Below, piece by piece: positions 7,739-15,658 of a DNA stretch of 42,446 bases. Both the position numbers and the translations under genes were made by a program. Position 1 is the stretch's first letter, and every line of letters begins with the position of its first letter. The stretch is taken from positions 1 through 42,446 of the forward strand of contig JAABUE010000007.1 of the NCBI GenBank assembly GCA_011389535.1, given 5' to 3'. Origin of the DNA: Anaerolineales bacterium. Lineage in GTDB: Bacteria > Chloroflexota > Anaerolineae > Anaerolineales > Villigracilaceae. The notes under the pieces were generated by a model. It had not been told where the DNA came from, searched no databases, and saw only the letters and a program-made list of their open reading frames with translations.

Positions 7739-7779
7739 TGGGGTGTTATGGATGGGTTGTGCCTATCCATAACACCCCA
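7739..7779. repeat. Long perfect hairpin (15-bp stem)
   Basis: TGGGGTGTTATGGAT (7739-7753) pairs perfectly with ATCCATAACACCCCA (7765-7779) around an 11-base loop. A T-run follows on the plus strand only eight bases later. On the minus strand it would lie between two co-oriented genes. It could be a terminator or a small repeat element. Confidence 0.6.
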
Positions 7780-7812
7780 TGTCCCCTTTTTCTATAGCCC
7801 TAAAATTTCATA

Positions 7813-7926
7813 ATCAGTAGATCACGAAATGGCTGATGGAAGACCGATTTTGGGGTATGTGGGGGCGTACGCCCGCCACATACCCCAAAATCGGAACCTC
7901 TTGCAACACTTTCGTGAAGTACTGAT
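7813..7926. repeat. Nested palindromic element, MITE-like (114 bp)
   Basis: Outer arms ATCAGTAGATCACGAAA (7813-7829) and TTTCGTGAAGTACTGAT (7910-7926) are inverted copies with two mismatches in 17. In the middle is a perfect 19-bp inverted repeat (7844-7862 with 7876-7894, starting CCGATTTTGGGG) that encloses the 12-base palindrome GGGCGTACGCCC (7863-7874). Outer ends plus an inner perfect hairpin are the same design as the element at 18365..18456. Confidence 0.65.
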
Positions 7927-7962
7927 AATAATGCGCCACCAAGCCGCGGCGGGATTGCGGCG

Positions 7963-8910
7963 CTAGCGAACCTGCAAAAAAATCGAATCCATCGCAAACA
8001 ATGAATCGTCCGCCGCGTTGCGATCTTCCACCGTAACGCGGACGGTTGTGTTCGTCAGGATATTCCCCAGGTCAACCGCTTTTTCAAACTCGCCCGGCGC
8101 ACCTGGAGCGCTCGTTTCCACCGGTATCGGCCCGGCAGAAAGCTCCACCCCGCCAAGGTCGTAGACGCGATAGACCAGGTTGTTTTCGAATGGCGCGACA
8201 GTGATATTCCCCAGTAGACGGATGATCCCCGAGACCTGGGCAGTATCGACGGGCGCTTCGATGGTAATCTGGCGCAATTCGCCCGCCGGCGTCTGTGAGC
8301 TGAAGTCAGTCAGGATCAGGTTGACGCCGTTGAGCAGGTAATGGCGGGTCGTCTTTAACGTCGGGCAGCACATGGGATCGTCAGGGTTGTGGACGGTTGC
8401 ATCCACAAAAATTTCGCCGTCTTCCACCGCCAGATCATTGATTAACGGGCGGTCATCCAGGAAAATAGAGGTGAGAAAGACGGCTTCATCGTCCAAGTAC
8501 TGGTAGACCACCAGGAAAACGAAGGTGCCGGAGCCGCCATAATTTTCAGCCACAATGGCAACGGCTTCATTTTCTCCGTCACCGTTCAGGTCACCGCGAG
8601 CGATAAAGTCGGTCACAAACACAGAGACAAAATCTGTGCCACCCGGATTTCCTTCTTCATACTGCCCGTCTTGCAATGGAACCGTGCGGATCTGGTCCAG
8701 GAAACCGAGCTGGTATTCCGAGTTACGTATTTGCTCAGGCGAAATGCCGGGGATATCGGGCAAAGGGGTCGGGCGCACAGGAATAGGAGATGCCGCTGAA
8801 CCGGAGTCAGGTGCGGGCGCCGTCTGATCCGCGGTGGGGGTCTGCAAAGCGGAACAGGCTCCCAGGAACAGCATCCCGATTATGAGAAAAAAACGTCCCA
8901 TTTTTGCCAT
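7963..8910 (-). CDS. Lipoprotein with C-terminal Gmad2-like Ig domain
   Basis: 315 residues. Lipoprotein signal MAKMGRFFLIIGMLFLGACSA with the lipid cysteine at 19, then a Pro-rich linker. Residues about 60-215 include DLNGDGENEAVAIVAENYGG, an FG-GAP-like or calcium-loop-like segment. The C-terminal 95 residues (ITIEAPVDTAQVSGIIRLLG onwards, VAPFENNLVYRVYD, then FEKAVDL) match the Gmad2 immunoglobulin-like domain, usually found on extracellular proteins. The ATG directly follows the TAA of the upstream Asp-box lipoprotein (TAAATG), so the two are translationally coupled and probably work together at the cell surface. The function is not known; a second ATG four codons in is an alternative start. 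Confidence 0.75.
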   Translation of the reverse strand: MAKMGRFFLIIGMLFLGACSALQTPTADQTAPAPDSGSAASPIPVRPTPLPDIPGISPEQIRNSEYQLGFLDQIRTVPLQDGQYEEGNPGGTDFVSVFVTDFIARGDLNGDGENEAVAIVAENYGGSGTFVFLVVYQYLDDEAVFLTSIFLDDRPLINDLAVEDGEIFVDATVHNPDDPMCCPTLKTTRHYLLNGVNLILTDFSSQTPAGELRQITIEAPVDTAQVSGIIRLLGNITVAPFENNLVYRVYDLGGVELSAGPIPVETSAPGAPGEFEKAVDLGNILTNTTVRVTVEDRNAADDSLFAMDSIFLQVR

Positions 8911-10269
8911 TTAATTTTCCATTGGAAACCAGGTCGCGCCGCCATCCGTTGTTTTGTACAAACCGTATTGGCCGGTCTCGTCGTAAGTCCAGACCCAGCC
9001 GGTGTGGGTATTGACGAAATCCATCCCGATGAATGTGTCGCCGAAGAGCACGTCGGGGTTGACGCTGGTCCAGGTCTGGGCGCCATTTGCCGTTACGAAG
9101 AACTGTTCTCCGGTCCAGAAAAAGCCATCGGTCGGGGAGACAAAGTCCACCGCGCCGGCGCCGGGCATGAACGTCACAAACTCCCAGGTATCGCCGCCAT
9201 CGTGGGTGGCGTAGAAGCCGGTACGCAAAGTCTCGCCCGTAAAGCGGAGGGGCAGGATGCCATCGCTCGATGTGGTGAAAATCGGGCCAATATCAACAGC
9301 GACTTCGGTGTCCTGCATTCCAGGCGCGGTTGGGATCGTTTGCGGAGCCCAGGTTTGGCCGCCGTCCGTGGTCTTGTAGAGGTAAAAGGTCTCGAGAGAA
9401 TAGGTGACGCCGCCCACCCAGGCAGTATCCGCATCCAGAGGCGTCAGGTTATTCTTGATGCCGCCCAGGGGCAGACTATCGCCAGCATTGGTGAGGTTGG
9501 GATCGTTGGTATAGGTTTGAGCCCAGGTTTCGCCGCCGTCGTCGGTTGTATAGATGGCAATGGCCATACTGCCCGCGGCCGCGCCCAGTGGAACCATCAT
9601 CCAACCGTGCGTCTCGTCGATGAAGGCCATGTCGCCGCCCCCGAAGGGAACTGGGTAGACCATCCAGGTGAGACCGCCGTCATCGGTGCGATATAACAGA
9701 CCGGAACCAAACGGGTCGCTCGCCTCCGCCACCACGACCCAGGCTTGCGAGGTATTTAAAAAGGTGTGACCGGTACCAAAGCCTAGGTCCGTTACCCCCG
9801 GCGGCGAGACGTTATACCAGGTGGAGCCGCCGTCGGTTGTGCGCAGGATGTCGCTCTCGCTGATCGCCCAGCCGTCCAGTTCGTTGAGCATTCGCAGGGT
9901 GGTGATGTCCGGCGAGGACACCGTTGGCGCAGCGATGGTGGGCGGCAGCGGCGTATCATCCGGGAAAGGAGCGGGGGTGTCGGTCGATGCAACTGCGTCA
10001 GATTCTGGCGCGGCAGCCGTTTCCGAAGGGGAAGCTGCCTGTGGGGATAATGAAGCGTCGGGTGAATCTAAAGGCACGTTGGTTGCTGTACAGGCCAGGG
10101 TTGCGAAAGCTAATAGCCCTAAAGCGGATATCAATTTAAAACGAGAGTACAGGAGGCTGTTGCCCCCATTCGGGGACTCGCCCCCGTTCAGGGACCGGCG
10201 CTGCCTCCTGCCCTGAGGCAGCAAAACTGCTCCAAGGACATGTAACACTAAAGCCAATTTCGATCGCAT
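8911..10269 (-). CDS. Asp-box (BNR) repeat beta-propeller lipoprotein
   Basis: 452 residues. The C-terminal 320 residues contain at least six Asp-box motifs of the form TTDGGxTW (RTTDGGSTW, RTDDGGLTW, TTDDGGETW, KTTDGGQTW, ATHDGGDTW, KTTDGGATW), as in sialidase-like and YCF48/Hcf136-like propellers, which bind other proteins or sugars; catalysis cannot be inferred. The N-terminus is odd. The ATG at 10269 (AGGA eight bases upstream) gives a first hydrophobic stretch, then a basic Gly/Asn-rich insert (about residues 19-40), and only then a second hydrophobic stretch ending FATLAC, which is the real lipobox, with the lipid cysteine at about 60. The insert coincides with strong alternative hairpins (10150..10222), so either it is a repeat insertion or translation starts later at a non-ATG codon. 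Confidence 0.75.
   Translation of the reverse strand: MRSKLALVLHVLGAVLLPQGRRQRRSLNGGESPNGGNSLLYSRFKLISALGLLAFATLACTATNVPLDSPDASLSPQAASPSETAAAPESDAVASTDTPAPFPDDTPLPPTIAAPTVSSPDITTLRMLNELDGWAISESDILRTTDGGSTWYNVSPPGVTDLGFGTGHTFLNTSQAWVVVAEASDPFGSGLLYRTDDGGLTWMVYPVPFGGGDMAFIDETHGWMMVPLGAAAGSMAIAIYTTDDGGETWAQTYTNDPNLTNAGDSLPLGGIKNNLTPLDADTAWVGGVTYSLETFYLYKTTDGGQTWAPQTIPTAPGMQDTEVAVDIGPIFTTSSDGILPLRFTGETLRTGFYATHDGGDTWEFVTFMPGAGAVDFVSPTDGFFWTGEQFFVTANGAQTWTSVNPDVLFGDTFIGMDFVNTHTGWVWTYDETGQYGLYKTTDGGATWFPMEN
10150..10222 (-). other. Competing hairpins at the 5' end of the Asp-box lipoprotein gene
   Basis: Two perfect 8-bp pairings share the same bases. CAGGAGGC (10150-10157) can pair with GCCTCCTG (10203-10210), while GCTGCCTC (10200-10207) can pair with GAGGCAGC (10215-10222). 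Inside the longer one, CGGGG (10171-10175) and CCCCG (from 10181) form a further stem. The two outer stems exclude each other. This could be a leader attenuator or a degenerate palindromic repeat inside a coding region. Confidence 0.35.
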
Positions 10270-10326
10270 AGGTCAGTTCCTTTCCTCTGTACAACGCGCA
10301 GTAGTAAAGAAAGGTTCCAGCACGCT

Positions 10327-11409
10327 CTACAGGATATTTGCCAGGTTAATTCCACGCTCCATGGCGCGTTTTGCGCCCCATTCCTTGATCGTCTCGGGCG
10401 GCAAAATGAGTTCTTCTTCGGGCCGCAAGACCAGGCCGAGCGCTTCGTTGGGGCACTGCGGCACACACACGCCACAGCCCACACAACGGATGGTATTTAG
10501 CTGCACCACCGCATCCTCTCCCATCGTCAGCGCGCCGAACTGGCAGTAGTCGAGACAGGTTTCGCAGCCATTGCATAGCAGGTCATCCACCTGGTTGATG
10601 TAGGATGAATGCGCCACCACGTTGGCGATCCCCAGTTCTGCCATCCCGCGCAGGATGCCGCAAGAGCAGGTGCAGCAATTGCAGATATAGTGTACCCCTT
10701 TCTGATTGTTGCTGACCGAGTGCACCAGCCCGGCCTGCGCGGCGCGCTGCAGGGTCGCCAGGGCTTCTTCGCGGCTGAGAGCGCGGATGACGGGACTACC
10801 GTCGAAGGCAGCGGGAACGTTTGCCAGCGTCATACAGACATCCAGCGGATGGTCGCAGCCATCTCCGATGAGCGCCTTCTGCTTACGGCAAATACAGTCC
10901 AGCACACCCCAGGCTTGCGCATTGTCCACCAGATTGGCGGCGCTCTCGAAAGGGCGCACTTCCATATCCACTTTGATGCTCTCGCCCACCGGGATGACAC
11001 GGTGGTACTGTGGCTGCGTCGTCATGACTGTGGCGAAAGCCTGCTTGTAATAGGCTTCGAACAGCAGCGCAAGCTCTTTATCAATGTTCCCGGCCTGGTT
11101 CTCATAAATCCCTACCACGAAGGGCAGCAGGCCGTAACCAAGCCCGCCCTCAGTCCTCCCGGCGGCGATCAGTCCGCGGCGCGCCATGCCCTTCAGCAGT
11201 GCCCGGATTTCCGCGGTTTCGCGCCCGAGACGTTTTGCGACCTGTTCAGGGACTTCCTTGGTCAGGCGCAGTTGGGAAGCTAGTTCGGCTTCTTCAGGGG
11301 TGAAGAGCTTAGCCAGCATGCGCAGTTCCACGCCATCTTCGGTCGGCGGGAAGCCGTTTGGCAGCGCGTCCAGGCGCTCGGCTAATTGCTTATACGAATT
11401 TTTCTCCAT
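10327..11409 (-). CDS. 4Fe-4S protein with N-terminal winged-helix-like domain
   Basis: 360 residues from the ATG at 11407-11409, preceded by GGAGGTGGAGG; the longer open frame upstream runs through a repeat element and is rejected. Residues about 35-85 (FTPEEAELASQLRLTKEVPEQVAKRLG, then a LLKGMARRGLI helix) look like a winged helix. The middle has two unusual cysteine clusters, CICRKQKALIGDGCDHPLDVC and CNCCTCSCG. The C-terminus is a standard two-cluster ferredoxin (CNGCETCLDYC and CVGCGVCVPQC). The protein lacks a signal and should be cytosolic. Similar proteins occur in anaerobes but I know no demonstrated reaction; electron transfer or redox sensing are both possible. It is separated from the thiolase gene upstream by a repeat. 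Confidence 0.75.
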   Translation of the reverse strand: MEKNSYKQLAERLDALPNGFPPTEDGVELRMLAKLFTPEEAELASQLRLTKEVPEQVAKRLGRETAEIRALLKGMARRGLIAAGRTEGGLGYGLLPFVVGIYENQAGNIDKELALLFEAYYKQAFATVMTTQPQYHRVIPVGESIKVDMEVRPFESAANLVDNAQAWGVLDCICRKQKALIGDGCDHPLDVCMTLANVPAAFDGSPVIRALSREEALATLQRAAQAGLVHSVSNNQKGVHYICNCCTCSCGILRGMAELGIANVVAHSSYINQVDDLLCNGCETCLDYCQFGALTMGEDAVVQLNTIRCVGCGVCVPQCPNEALGLVLRPEEELILPPETIKEWGAKRAMERGINLANIL

Positions 11410-11436
11410 CCTCCACCTCCTCACTCCTTTAGATGA

Positions 11437-11581
11437 TGTCATTGCGAGGAGCCCTGAGCGGAGTGAAACGCAGTCGAAGGGCGACGAAGCAATCCTATGG
11501 TACCTAGATTGTGCTACAAAACAGGAGATTGCTTCGCCCTGCGGGCTCGCAACCCCGCCGAAGCGTGGCGGGGCAATGACA
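11437..11581. repeat. Dispersed palindromic repeat, copy 1 (145 bp)
   Basis: Begins TGTCATTGCGAGGAG and ends GGGCAATGACA, so the ends are inverted (TGTCATTGC/GCAATGACA). Inside are CGACGAAGCAATC and GAGATTGCTTCG, also opposed. It shares these blocks with 20689..20826. The right end abuts the TAA of the thiolase gene. This element type (TGTCATTGCGAG ... GAAGCAATC) is familiar from many unrelated bacterial genomes; its mechanism of spread is not visible here. Confidence 0.75.
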
Positions 11582-12808
11582 TTAATTATCAACCCACTCC
11601 ACTATCGTCGCTTCACCCTGGCCGACGCCAACACACAGGGTAGCCAGGCCGTAATACGGGCGCTTCTCGCCGGGTGCCCGGCGCTTCATCTCATACAGCA
11701 GCGTGGTCAGGATGCGCGCGCCGGAACAGCCCAACGGATGCCCCAGCGCAATCGCGCCGCCGTTGACGTTGACGATCTGGGGGTCCAGGCCAAGATCCTC
11801 GATCACGGCCAGCGATTGGACTGCAAAGGCCTCGTTAAGCTCCACCAGGCGGATGTCTTCCAGCTTCAGCCCGGCACGCTCGAGGGCTTTGCGCGTGGCA
11901 GAGACCGGGCCGATGCCCATGATACGCGGCGGCACGCCAGCCGCCGCCGAAGTGATGACACGCGCCAGCGGTTTGAGCCCCAGCTCTTCTGCTTTTTCCT
12001 CGCTCATGACCAGCAGGACCGCCGCGCCGTCGTTCAGGCCGGACGAGTTGCCCGCTGTGACCGTGCCGCCTTCCTTCTTGAAGGCAGGGCGCAATCTGGC
12101 CAGCGATTCCAGGCTGGTGTCGCGGCGAGGGCGCTCGTCCGTATCGACCACGACCGGGTCGCCTTTGCGCTGCGGGATGCTGACCGGGACGATTTCTTCG
12201 GCGAACTTGCCGCTGTCGATGGCTTCAAGCGCGCAGCGGTGCGAGCGCAGGGAAAATTCGTCCTGCATTTCACGGGTGATGTGCGGCTTCATCTCGGCGA
12301 TGTTTTCGGCGGTTTCGCCCATCTGCTCGGTGCCGTACATTTCTTTCATTTTGGGGTTGGGATAACGCCAGCCGAGGGCTGTATCGTAAGCGGTCAAATT
12401 GCCGAACGGGAAGCCTGATTCGGCTTTGGGCAGCGAATAGGGCGCGCGCGACATGACCTCCACACCGCCCGCGATATACACGTCCCCTTCGCCGGCCCTG
12501 ATGGCACGCGCCGCCTGGTTGACAGCGTTCAAGCCCGAGGCGCACAGACGGTTGAAGGTCACGCCGGCGACTTCAACGGGCAGACCAGCTAAAAGAGCAG
12601 CCATACGCGCCACGTTGCGGTTATCTTCCCCGGCCTGGTTGGCGCAGCCGAAGTAGACTTCCTCGACCAGGGCGGGATCAAGCTGGTTCCTCTCGACAAT
12701 TGTTTTGATCACGAGAGCAGCCAGATCGTCCGGGCGAACCGGAGCGAGCGCGCCTCCTAATGAGCCAATCGGCGTGCGAATGGCGTCGATGATGACAGGT
12801 GTAGGCAT
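11582..12808 (-). CDS. Thiolase (acetyl-CoA acetyltransferase family)
   Basis: 408 residues, GGAGGG before the ATG. Thiolases split 3-oxoacyl-CoA with CoA or, in reverse, condense two acyl-CoAs. The catalytic set is complete: acyl-accepting Cys89 in [20 protein letters not shown], His357 in [16 protein letters not shown] and the second Cys392 in [10 protein letters not shown]. The sequence around the active site resembles the PcaF/FadA branch, used in beta-oxidation or aromatic-acid degradation, as well as acetoacetyl-CoA thiolases; these cannot be separated by eye. No other beta-oxidation gene is adjacent. The gene ends directly against a dispersed repeat. Cytosolic homotetramer is the usual state of the family. 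Confidence 0.9.
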   Translation of the reverse strand: MPTPVIIDAIRTPIGSLGGALAPVRPDDLAALVIKTIVERNQLDPALVEEVYFGCANQAGEDNRNVARMAALLAGLPVEVAGVTFNRLCASGLNAVNQAARAIRAGEGDVYIAGGVEVMSRAPYSLPKAESGFPFGNLTAYDTALGWRYPNPKMKEMYGTEQMGETAENIAEMKPHITREMQDEFSLRSHRCALEAIDSGKFAEEIVPVSIPQRKGDPVVVDTDERPRRDTSLESLARLRPAFKKEGGTVTAGNSSGLNDGAAVLLVMSEEKAEELGLKPLARVITSAAAGVPPRIMGIGPVSATRKALERAGLKLEDIRLVELNEAFAVQSLAVIEDLGLDPQIVNVNGGAIALGHPLGCSGARILTTLLYEMKRRAPGEKRPYYGLATLCVGVGQGEATIVEWVDN

Positions 12809-12904
12809 AGTCCCTCCAGTTTTTATCTTAGGATCAATATGATTCTACCACTTCACGTAGGAGGGCCATTCCCGAATATAATTGTCCCGTAACCAGGAGG
12901 AACC

Positions 12905-13735
12905 ATGAACAAATCCACAGTCTTACGCAATTTAATCATCTTTTCCATCGTCACGCTTGCCGCCGGCTGGATCGGCGCATGGGTCAATACAGTGGTTCCC
13001 AGCCCAAGCCCGCAAGAAAGTTTGGGGATCCTGATCTTTCTCCTGCTGCCGTTCCTGACGGTCTTCCTGCTGCGCGGCTTCGGCAAGGACGGCTGGAAGG
13101 ATTTCGGACTCAGGCTTAATCTCAAGGGGAACTGGGGCTGGTACGCCCTCGCGCTGCTGGTCTATCCCGCTTCGATCCTCCTGACCCTTGGCCTGGGCGC
13201 CGTTTTCGGAGCCGTTTCTTTCGAGGGATTGCGCGCACAGGGCTTTGGGGCTTTGTTGGCTGCCATCGGGGTCGGGTTTGCCGGATCGCTGCTCAAGAAC
13301 ATCGGCGAAGAGTTCGCCTGGCGCGGTTATCTCACTCCGCGCTTCAAGGCGCTGGGGCTGGGAGATTTCCCCAACCACATGCTGACCGGGCTGATCTGGG
13401 GCCTGTGGCATATCCCCTACTGGTTGTTCCTGCTCGGCCCGGACATTATCAACGAATACAGCAGCCTGGGGGTGGCCGGTTTCATCTTAATGGCATTGGT
13501 CGGCATCTTCCCAACAGCGTTGTTCCTGGGCGAATTGCGCCTCAAAACGGATTCCTTGTGGCCCGCCTTCCTGGCCCATAACGTTCTCAATGCCATCAAC
13601 GCTCCTATCGTGCTGGGCGGTTTTGTCACGCTTGAACCAGAAACCGGGCTTATTTTCTCTCCTGGCAACGAGGGACTCATCATGATGGTTATATTCTGGG
13701 CGCTGGGGTTATGGATGCTTTGGAAAAAGAAATAA
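12905..13735 (+). CDS. CPBP family intramembrane metalloprotease
   Basis: 276 residues, AGGAGG before the ATG. About seven or eight hydrophobic segments. The CPBP (CAAX-prenyl-protease/Abi) signature is complete: EE at 135-136 and R140 in GEEFAWRGYL, His169 in WGLWHIPYW and His225 in FLAHNVLNA. These residues form the active site of Rce1-type glutamate proteases in the membrane. In bacteria such proteins process or protect against small peptides and some act in regulation; the substrate here is unknown. It is divergent from the thiolase gene and is followed by a clear terminator, so it is a single-gene unit. Confidence 0.88.
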   Translation: MNKSTVLRNLIIFSIVTLAAGWIGAWVNTVVPSPSPQESLGILIFLLLPFLTVFLLRGFGKDGWKDFGLRLNLKGNWGWYALALLVYPASILLTLGLGAVFGAVSFEGLRAQGFGALLAAIGVGFAGSLLKNIGEEFAWRGYLTPRFKALGLGDFPNHMLTGLIWGLWHIPYWLFLLGPDIINEYSSLGVAGFILMALVGIFPTALFLGELRLKTDSLWPAFLAHNVLNAINAPIVLGGFVTLEPETGLIFSPGNEGLIMMVIFWALGLWMLWKKK

Positions 13736-13753
13736 AGATCTCGTGAGTTAGTG

Positions 13754-13789
13754 AAAACGCCGCTCACCTAAACGGTGAACGGCGTTTTT
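13754..13789 (+). terminator. Terminator of the CPBP protease gene
   Basis: AAAACGCCGCTCACC pairs with GGTGAACGGCGTTTT (15 bp, one mismatch) and ends in five T residues, 18 bases after the stop codon. A second short hairpin, TCTCGT/ACGAGA (13796-13813) followed by CTTTTTT, lies just beyond and may act as a back-up. Confidence 0.85.
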
Positions 13790-13901
13790 GAAACTTCTCG
13801 TGCCCGGACGAGACTTTTTTGGTTGGTGAAGCCCCCTTCTTCAAACAGCAACTTTAGCAACCAAGTTTTTTGCTGACCGGGTGCTCGGAGGAGGAGAAAG
13901 T

Positions 13902-15617
13902 TTATTGAACGACGGGCAGCTCCGCTCCAGTCCAGGCACTCATACCGCCGCCCAGGTTGCTGATATCGGTATAGCCCATAAAGTTCAAGTACATCATGGC
14001 AATCGCTGCGCGATGACCAGACTTGCAGGTCACAACAATGGTGGTTGCCTTGTCGGCGGGCAGCTTGTCCAGGCTGGCAGCCAGATCGTTGACAGGGGCA
14101 TTCACCGCGCCTTCGATGTGCCCTTCGGCATATTCAGTTTCCGTGCGGACATCCACCACAACAGGCGGAGTCGTCCCGGTCAGTTCAACGTTCACGTCGG
14201 CAGCTTTGACACCGCCGAAGCCTTCGGGCAGGGCGCTCAGGTACGCGTCCAGGGCAGCGAGGCGGGTCGCATCCACTGTGGGGGCCGCGCCAGCCTCGGG
14301 AGAAGCCGGCAGACCGGATTCCAGCGCGAATTCGGCTTTCGTCCAGGCCCCGGTGCCGCCAGCCAGATTGACTACGTCAGTGTAACCCAGAAGACGCAAC
14401 GCCGCAGTAGCCAAGGCGCCACGATGACCGGAACCGCAGTAGACAACGATCTTCTGATCCTGTGCGGGTAATTTATCCAGATTCTTAAGCAGCTCACGCA
14501 CCGGGATATTGATTGCGGCGGAGATGTAGCCGGAGGCCTCGATCTCAGAAGAATCGCGCAAATCCACGAGGAACGGGGGGTTCTCGACCAACATGCCGTT
14601 GAGCACGTCGGCTTTGACCGTGTAGTAACCTTGGTCAGCAGGCAGGGTGGGCAGGAACTCGCCCCATACAACTGGCCAATCTACGTAACCGGCAACCGGC
14701 ATGCTAGCGGCCTTCCAGGCATTCAACCCACCGGCCAGGTTAACAACGTTGGTATAACCCAGTAATTGCAAGCCCATCACTGCGATCGAGCCGCGGTGTC
14801 CTGAGACGCAGTGCACGACGATCGGCGCATCCTTCGCAGGCAGCTGATCGAGGTTCTGGAAAATTTCCTGCATGGGCACATTGACTGCGCCCTCGATGTA
14901 ACCGTCCTTTTCGAACTCCGCAGCAGTACGGATGTCAATGACGGTGGGCGGTGTGGCGCCGGTCAGGGCCTCGGCCAGCGCGTCGGTTTTGGTTGCATAG
15001 AAGTTTTCCGGTAGGCTGGTTAAAAAACTATTGAGCGCATCGTAGAGGGCCTGGTCAGCGATGATCGGGGTGCTGATAGCCTCCGCTTCGGCAGGAAGGG
15101 AACCGGTCACAAGAGACAGTTCTGCTTTCGTCCACGCCCCGGTGCCGCCAGCCAGGTTGCGGACGTTGGTGTAGCCCATCAAATTGAGTGCTGCTTCTGC
15201 CATGCCGCCACGATGGCCGGAAGCGCAGTAGACTACGATTGGCTCATCCAGGCCGGGCAGTTTGTCCAGGTTTTGGAACAGGCTGCGGACCGGGATATTG
15301 ATCGCGCCTTGGATGAAGCCGTCTTTTTCGAGTTCAGCGGTTTCGCGGACATCCACCAAGAAAGGCGGCTTGTCAGCTAGTTCCTCACTCAAAGTAGTCG
15401 CTTTGACCGTGCCATAACCCTTGTCAGCGGGCAGCTCGTTAACAAGCGTATCAAAGAGCGCAGAGAAATCGAGCGCAGCAGGTTCTTCAACCACAACTGG
15501 CGCTTCAATAGGCGCTTCTACAACAGGCTCTGCCACAGGGGCTTGTGGGCCACAAGCGCTGAAAAGCATGCTAAAGAGCATCAGGATCAAAATCGGCAAG
15601 TACAATTTCTTAGACAT
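13902..15617 (-). CDS. Lipoprotein with four tandem rhodanese domains
   Basis: 571 residues, GAGGAG before the ATG. Lipoprotein signal with the lipid cysteine at 22, then a Pro/Val/Glu linker. Four rhodanese domains follow, each with its active-site loop: C131 (CASGHRGG), C270 (CVSGHRGS), C394 (CGSGHRGA) and C531 (CKSGHRAA). Domains share DxR (VDVR, IDIR, VDLR, VDVR) and the NLAGG-x2-AW end, showing internal duplication. Rhodaneses move sulfane sulfur through a Cys-persulfide, and all four cysteines are kept, so all four may carry persulfide. The protein is anchored outside the cytoplasmic membrane. It lies 41 bases downstream of the 12-haem cytochrome gene on the same strand and is probably co-transcribed, pointing to extracytoplasmic sulfur chemistry linked to electron transfer. 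Selenium handling is conceivable but unsupported. Confidence 0.9.
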   Translation of the reverse strand: MSKKLYLPILILMLFSMLFSACGPQAPVAEPVVEAPIEAPVVVEEPAALDFSALFDTLVNELPADKGYGTVKATTLSEELADKPPFLVDVRETAELEKDGFIQGAINIPVRSLFQNLDKLPGLDEPIVVYCASGHRGGMAEAALNLMGYTNVRNLAGGTGAWTKAELSLVTGSLPAEAEAISTPIIADQALYDALNSFLTSLPENFYATKTDALAEALTGATPPTVIDIRTAAEFEKDGYIEGAVNVPMQEIFQNLDQLPAKDAPIVVHCVSGHRGSIAVMGLQLLGYTNVVNLAGGLNAWKAASMPVAGYVDWPVVWGEFLPTLPADQGYYTVKADVLNGMLVENPPFLVDLRDSSEIEASGYISAAINIPVRELLKNLDKLPAQDQKIVVYCGSGHRGALATAALRLLGYTDVVNLAGGTGAWTKAEFALESGLPASPEAGAAPTVDATRLAALDAYLSALPEGFGGVKAADVNVELTGTTPPVVVDVRTETEYAEGHIEGAVNAPVNDLAASLDKLPADKATTIVVTCKSGHRAAIAMMYLNFMGYTDISNLGGGMSAWTGAELPVVQ

Positions 15618-15658
15618 TTTTACTCCTCATTAGGGTTTCTTTTTTGTTCTTTATTCGC

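Larger units (their letters stand above)
7658..7962. other. Intergenic region, 305 bp, rich in palindromes
   Basis: No gene is supported; the open frames here are by-products of the palindromes. It contains the 15-bp-stem hairpin at 7739..7779 and the nested palindrome at 7813..7926, both listed separately, between the start of the CBS gene and the end of a lipoprotein gene on the same strand. Confidence 0.6.

Noticed and set aside
7800-7997. Small minus-strand open frame over the nested palindrome
   Set aside because: It follows from the repeat and overlaps the lipoprotein gene; no protein feature is recognisable.
11410-11592. Long N-terminal extension of the Fe-S protein upstream of 11409
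   Set aside because: These codons come from the dispersed repeat; a strong ribosome binding site and a natural start exist at 11409.
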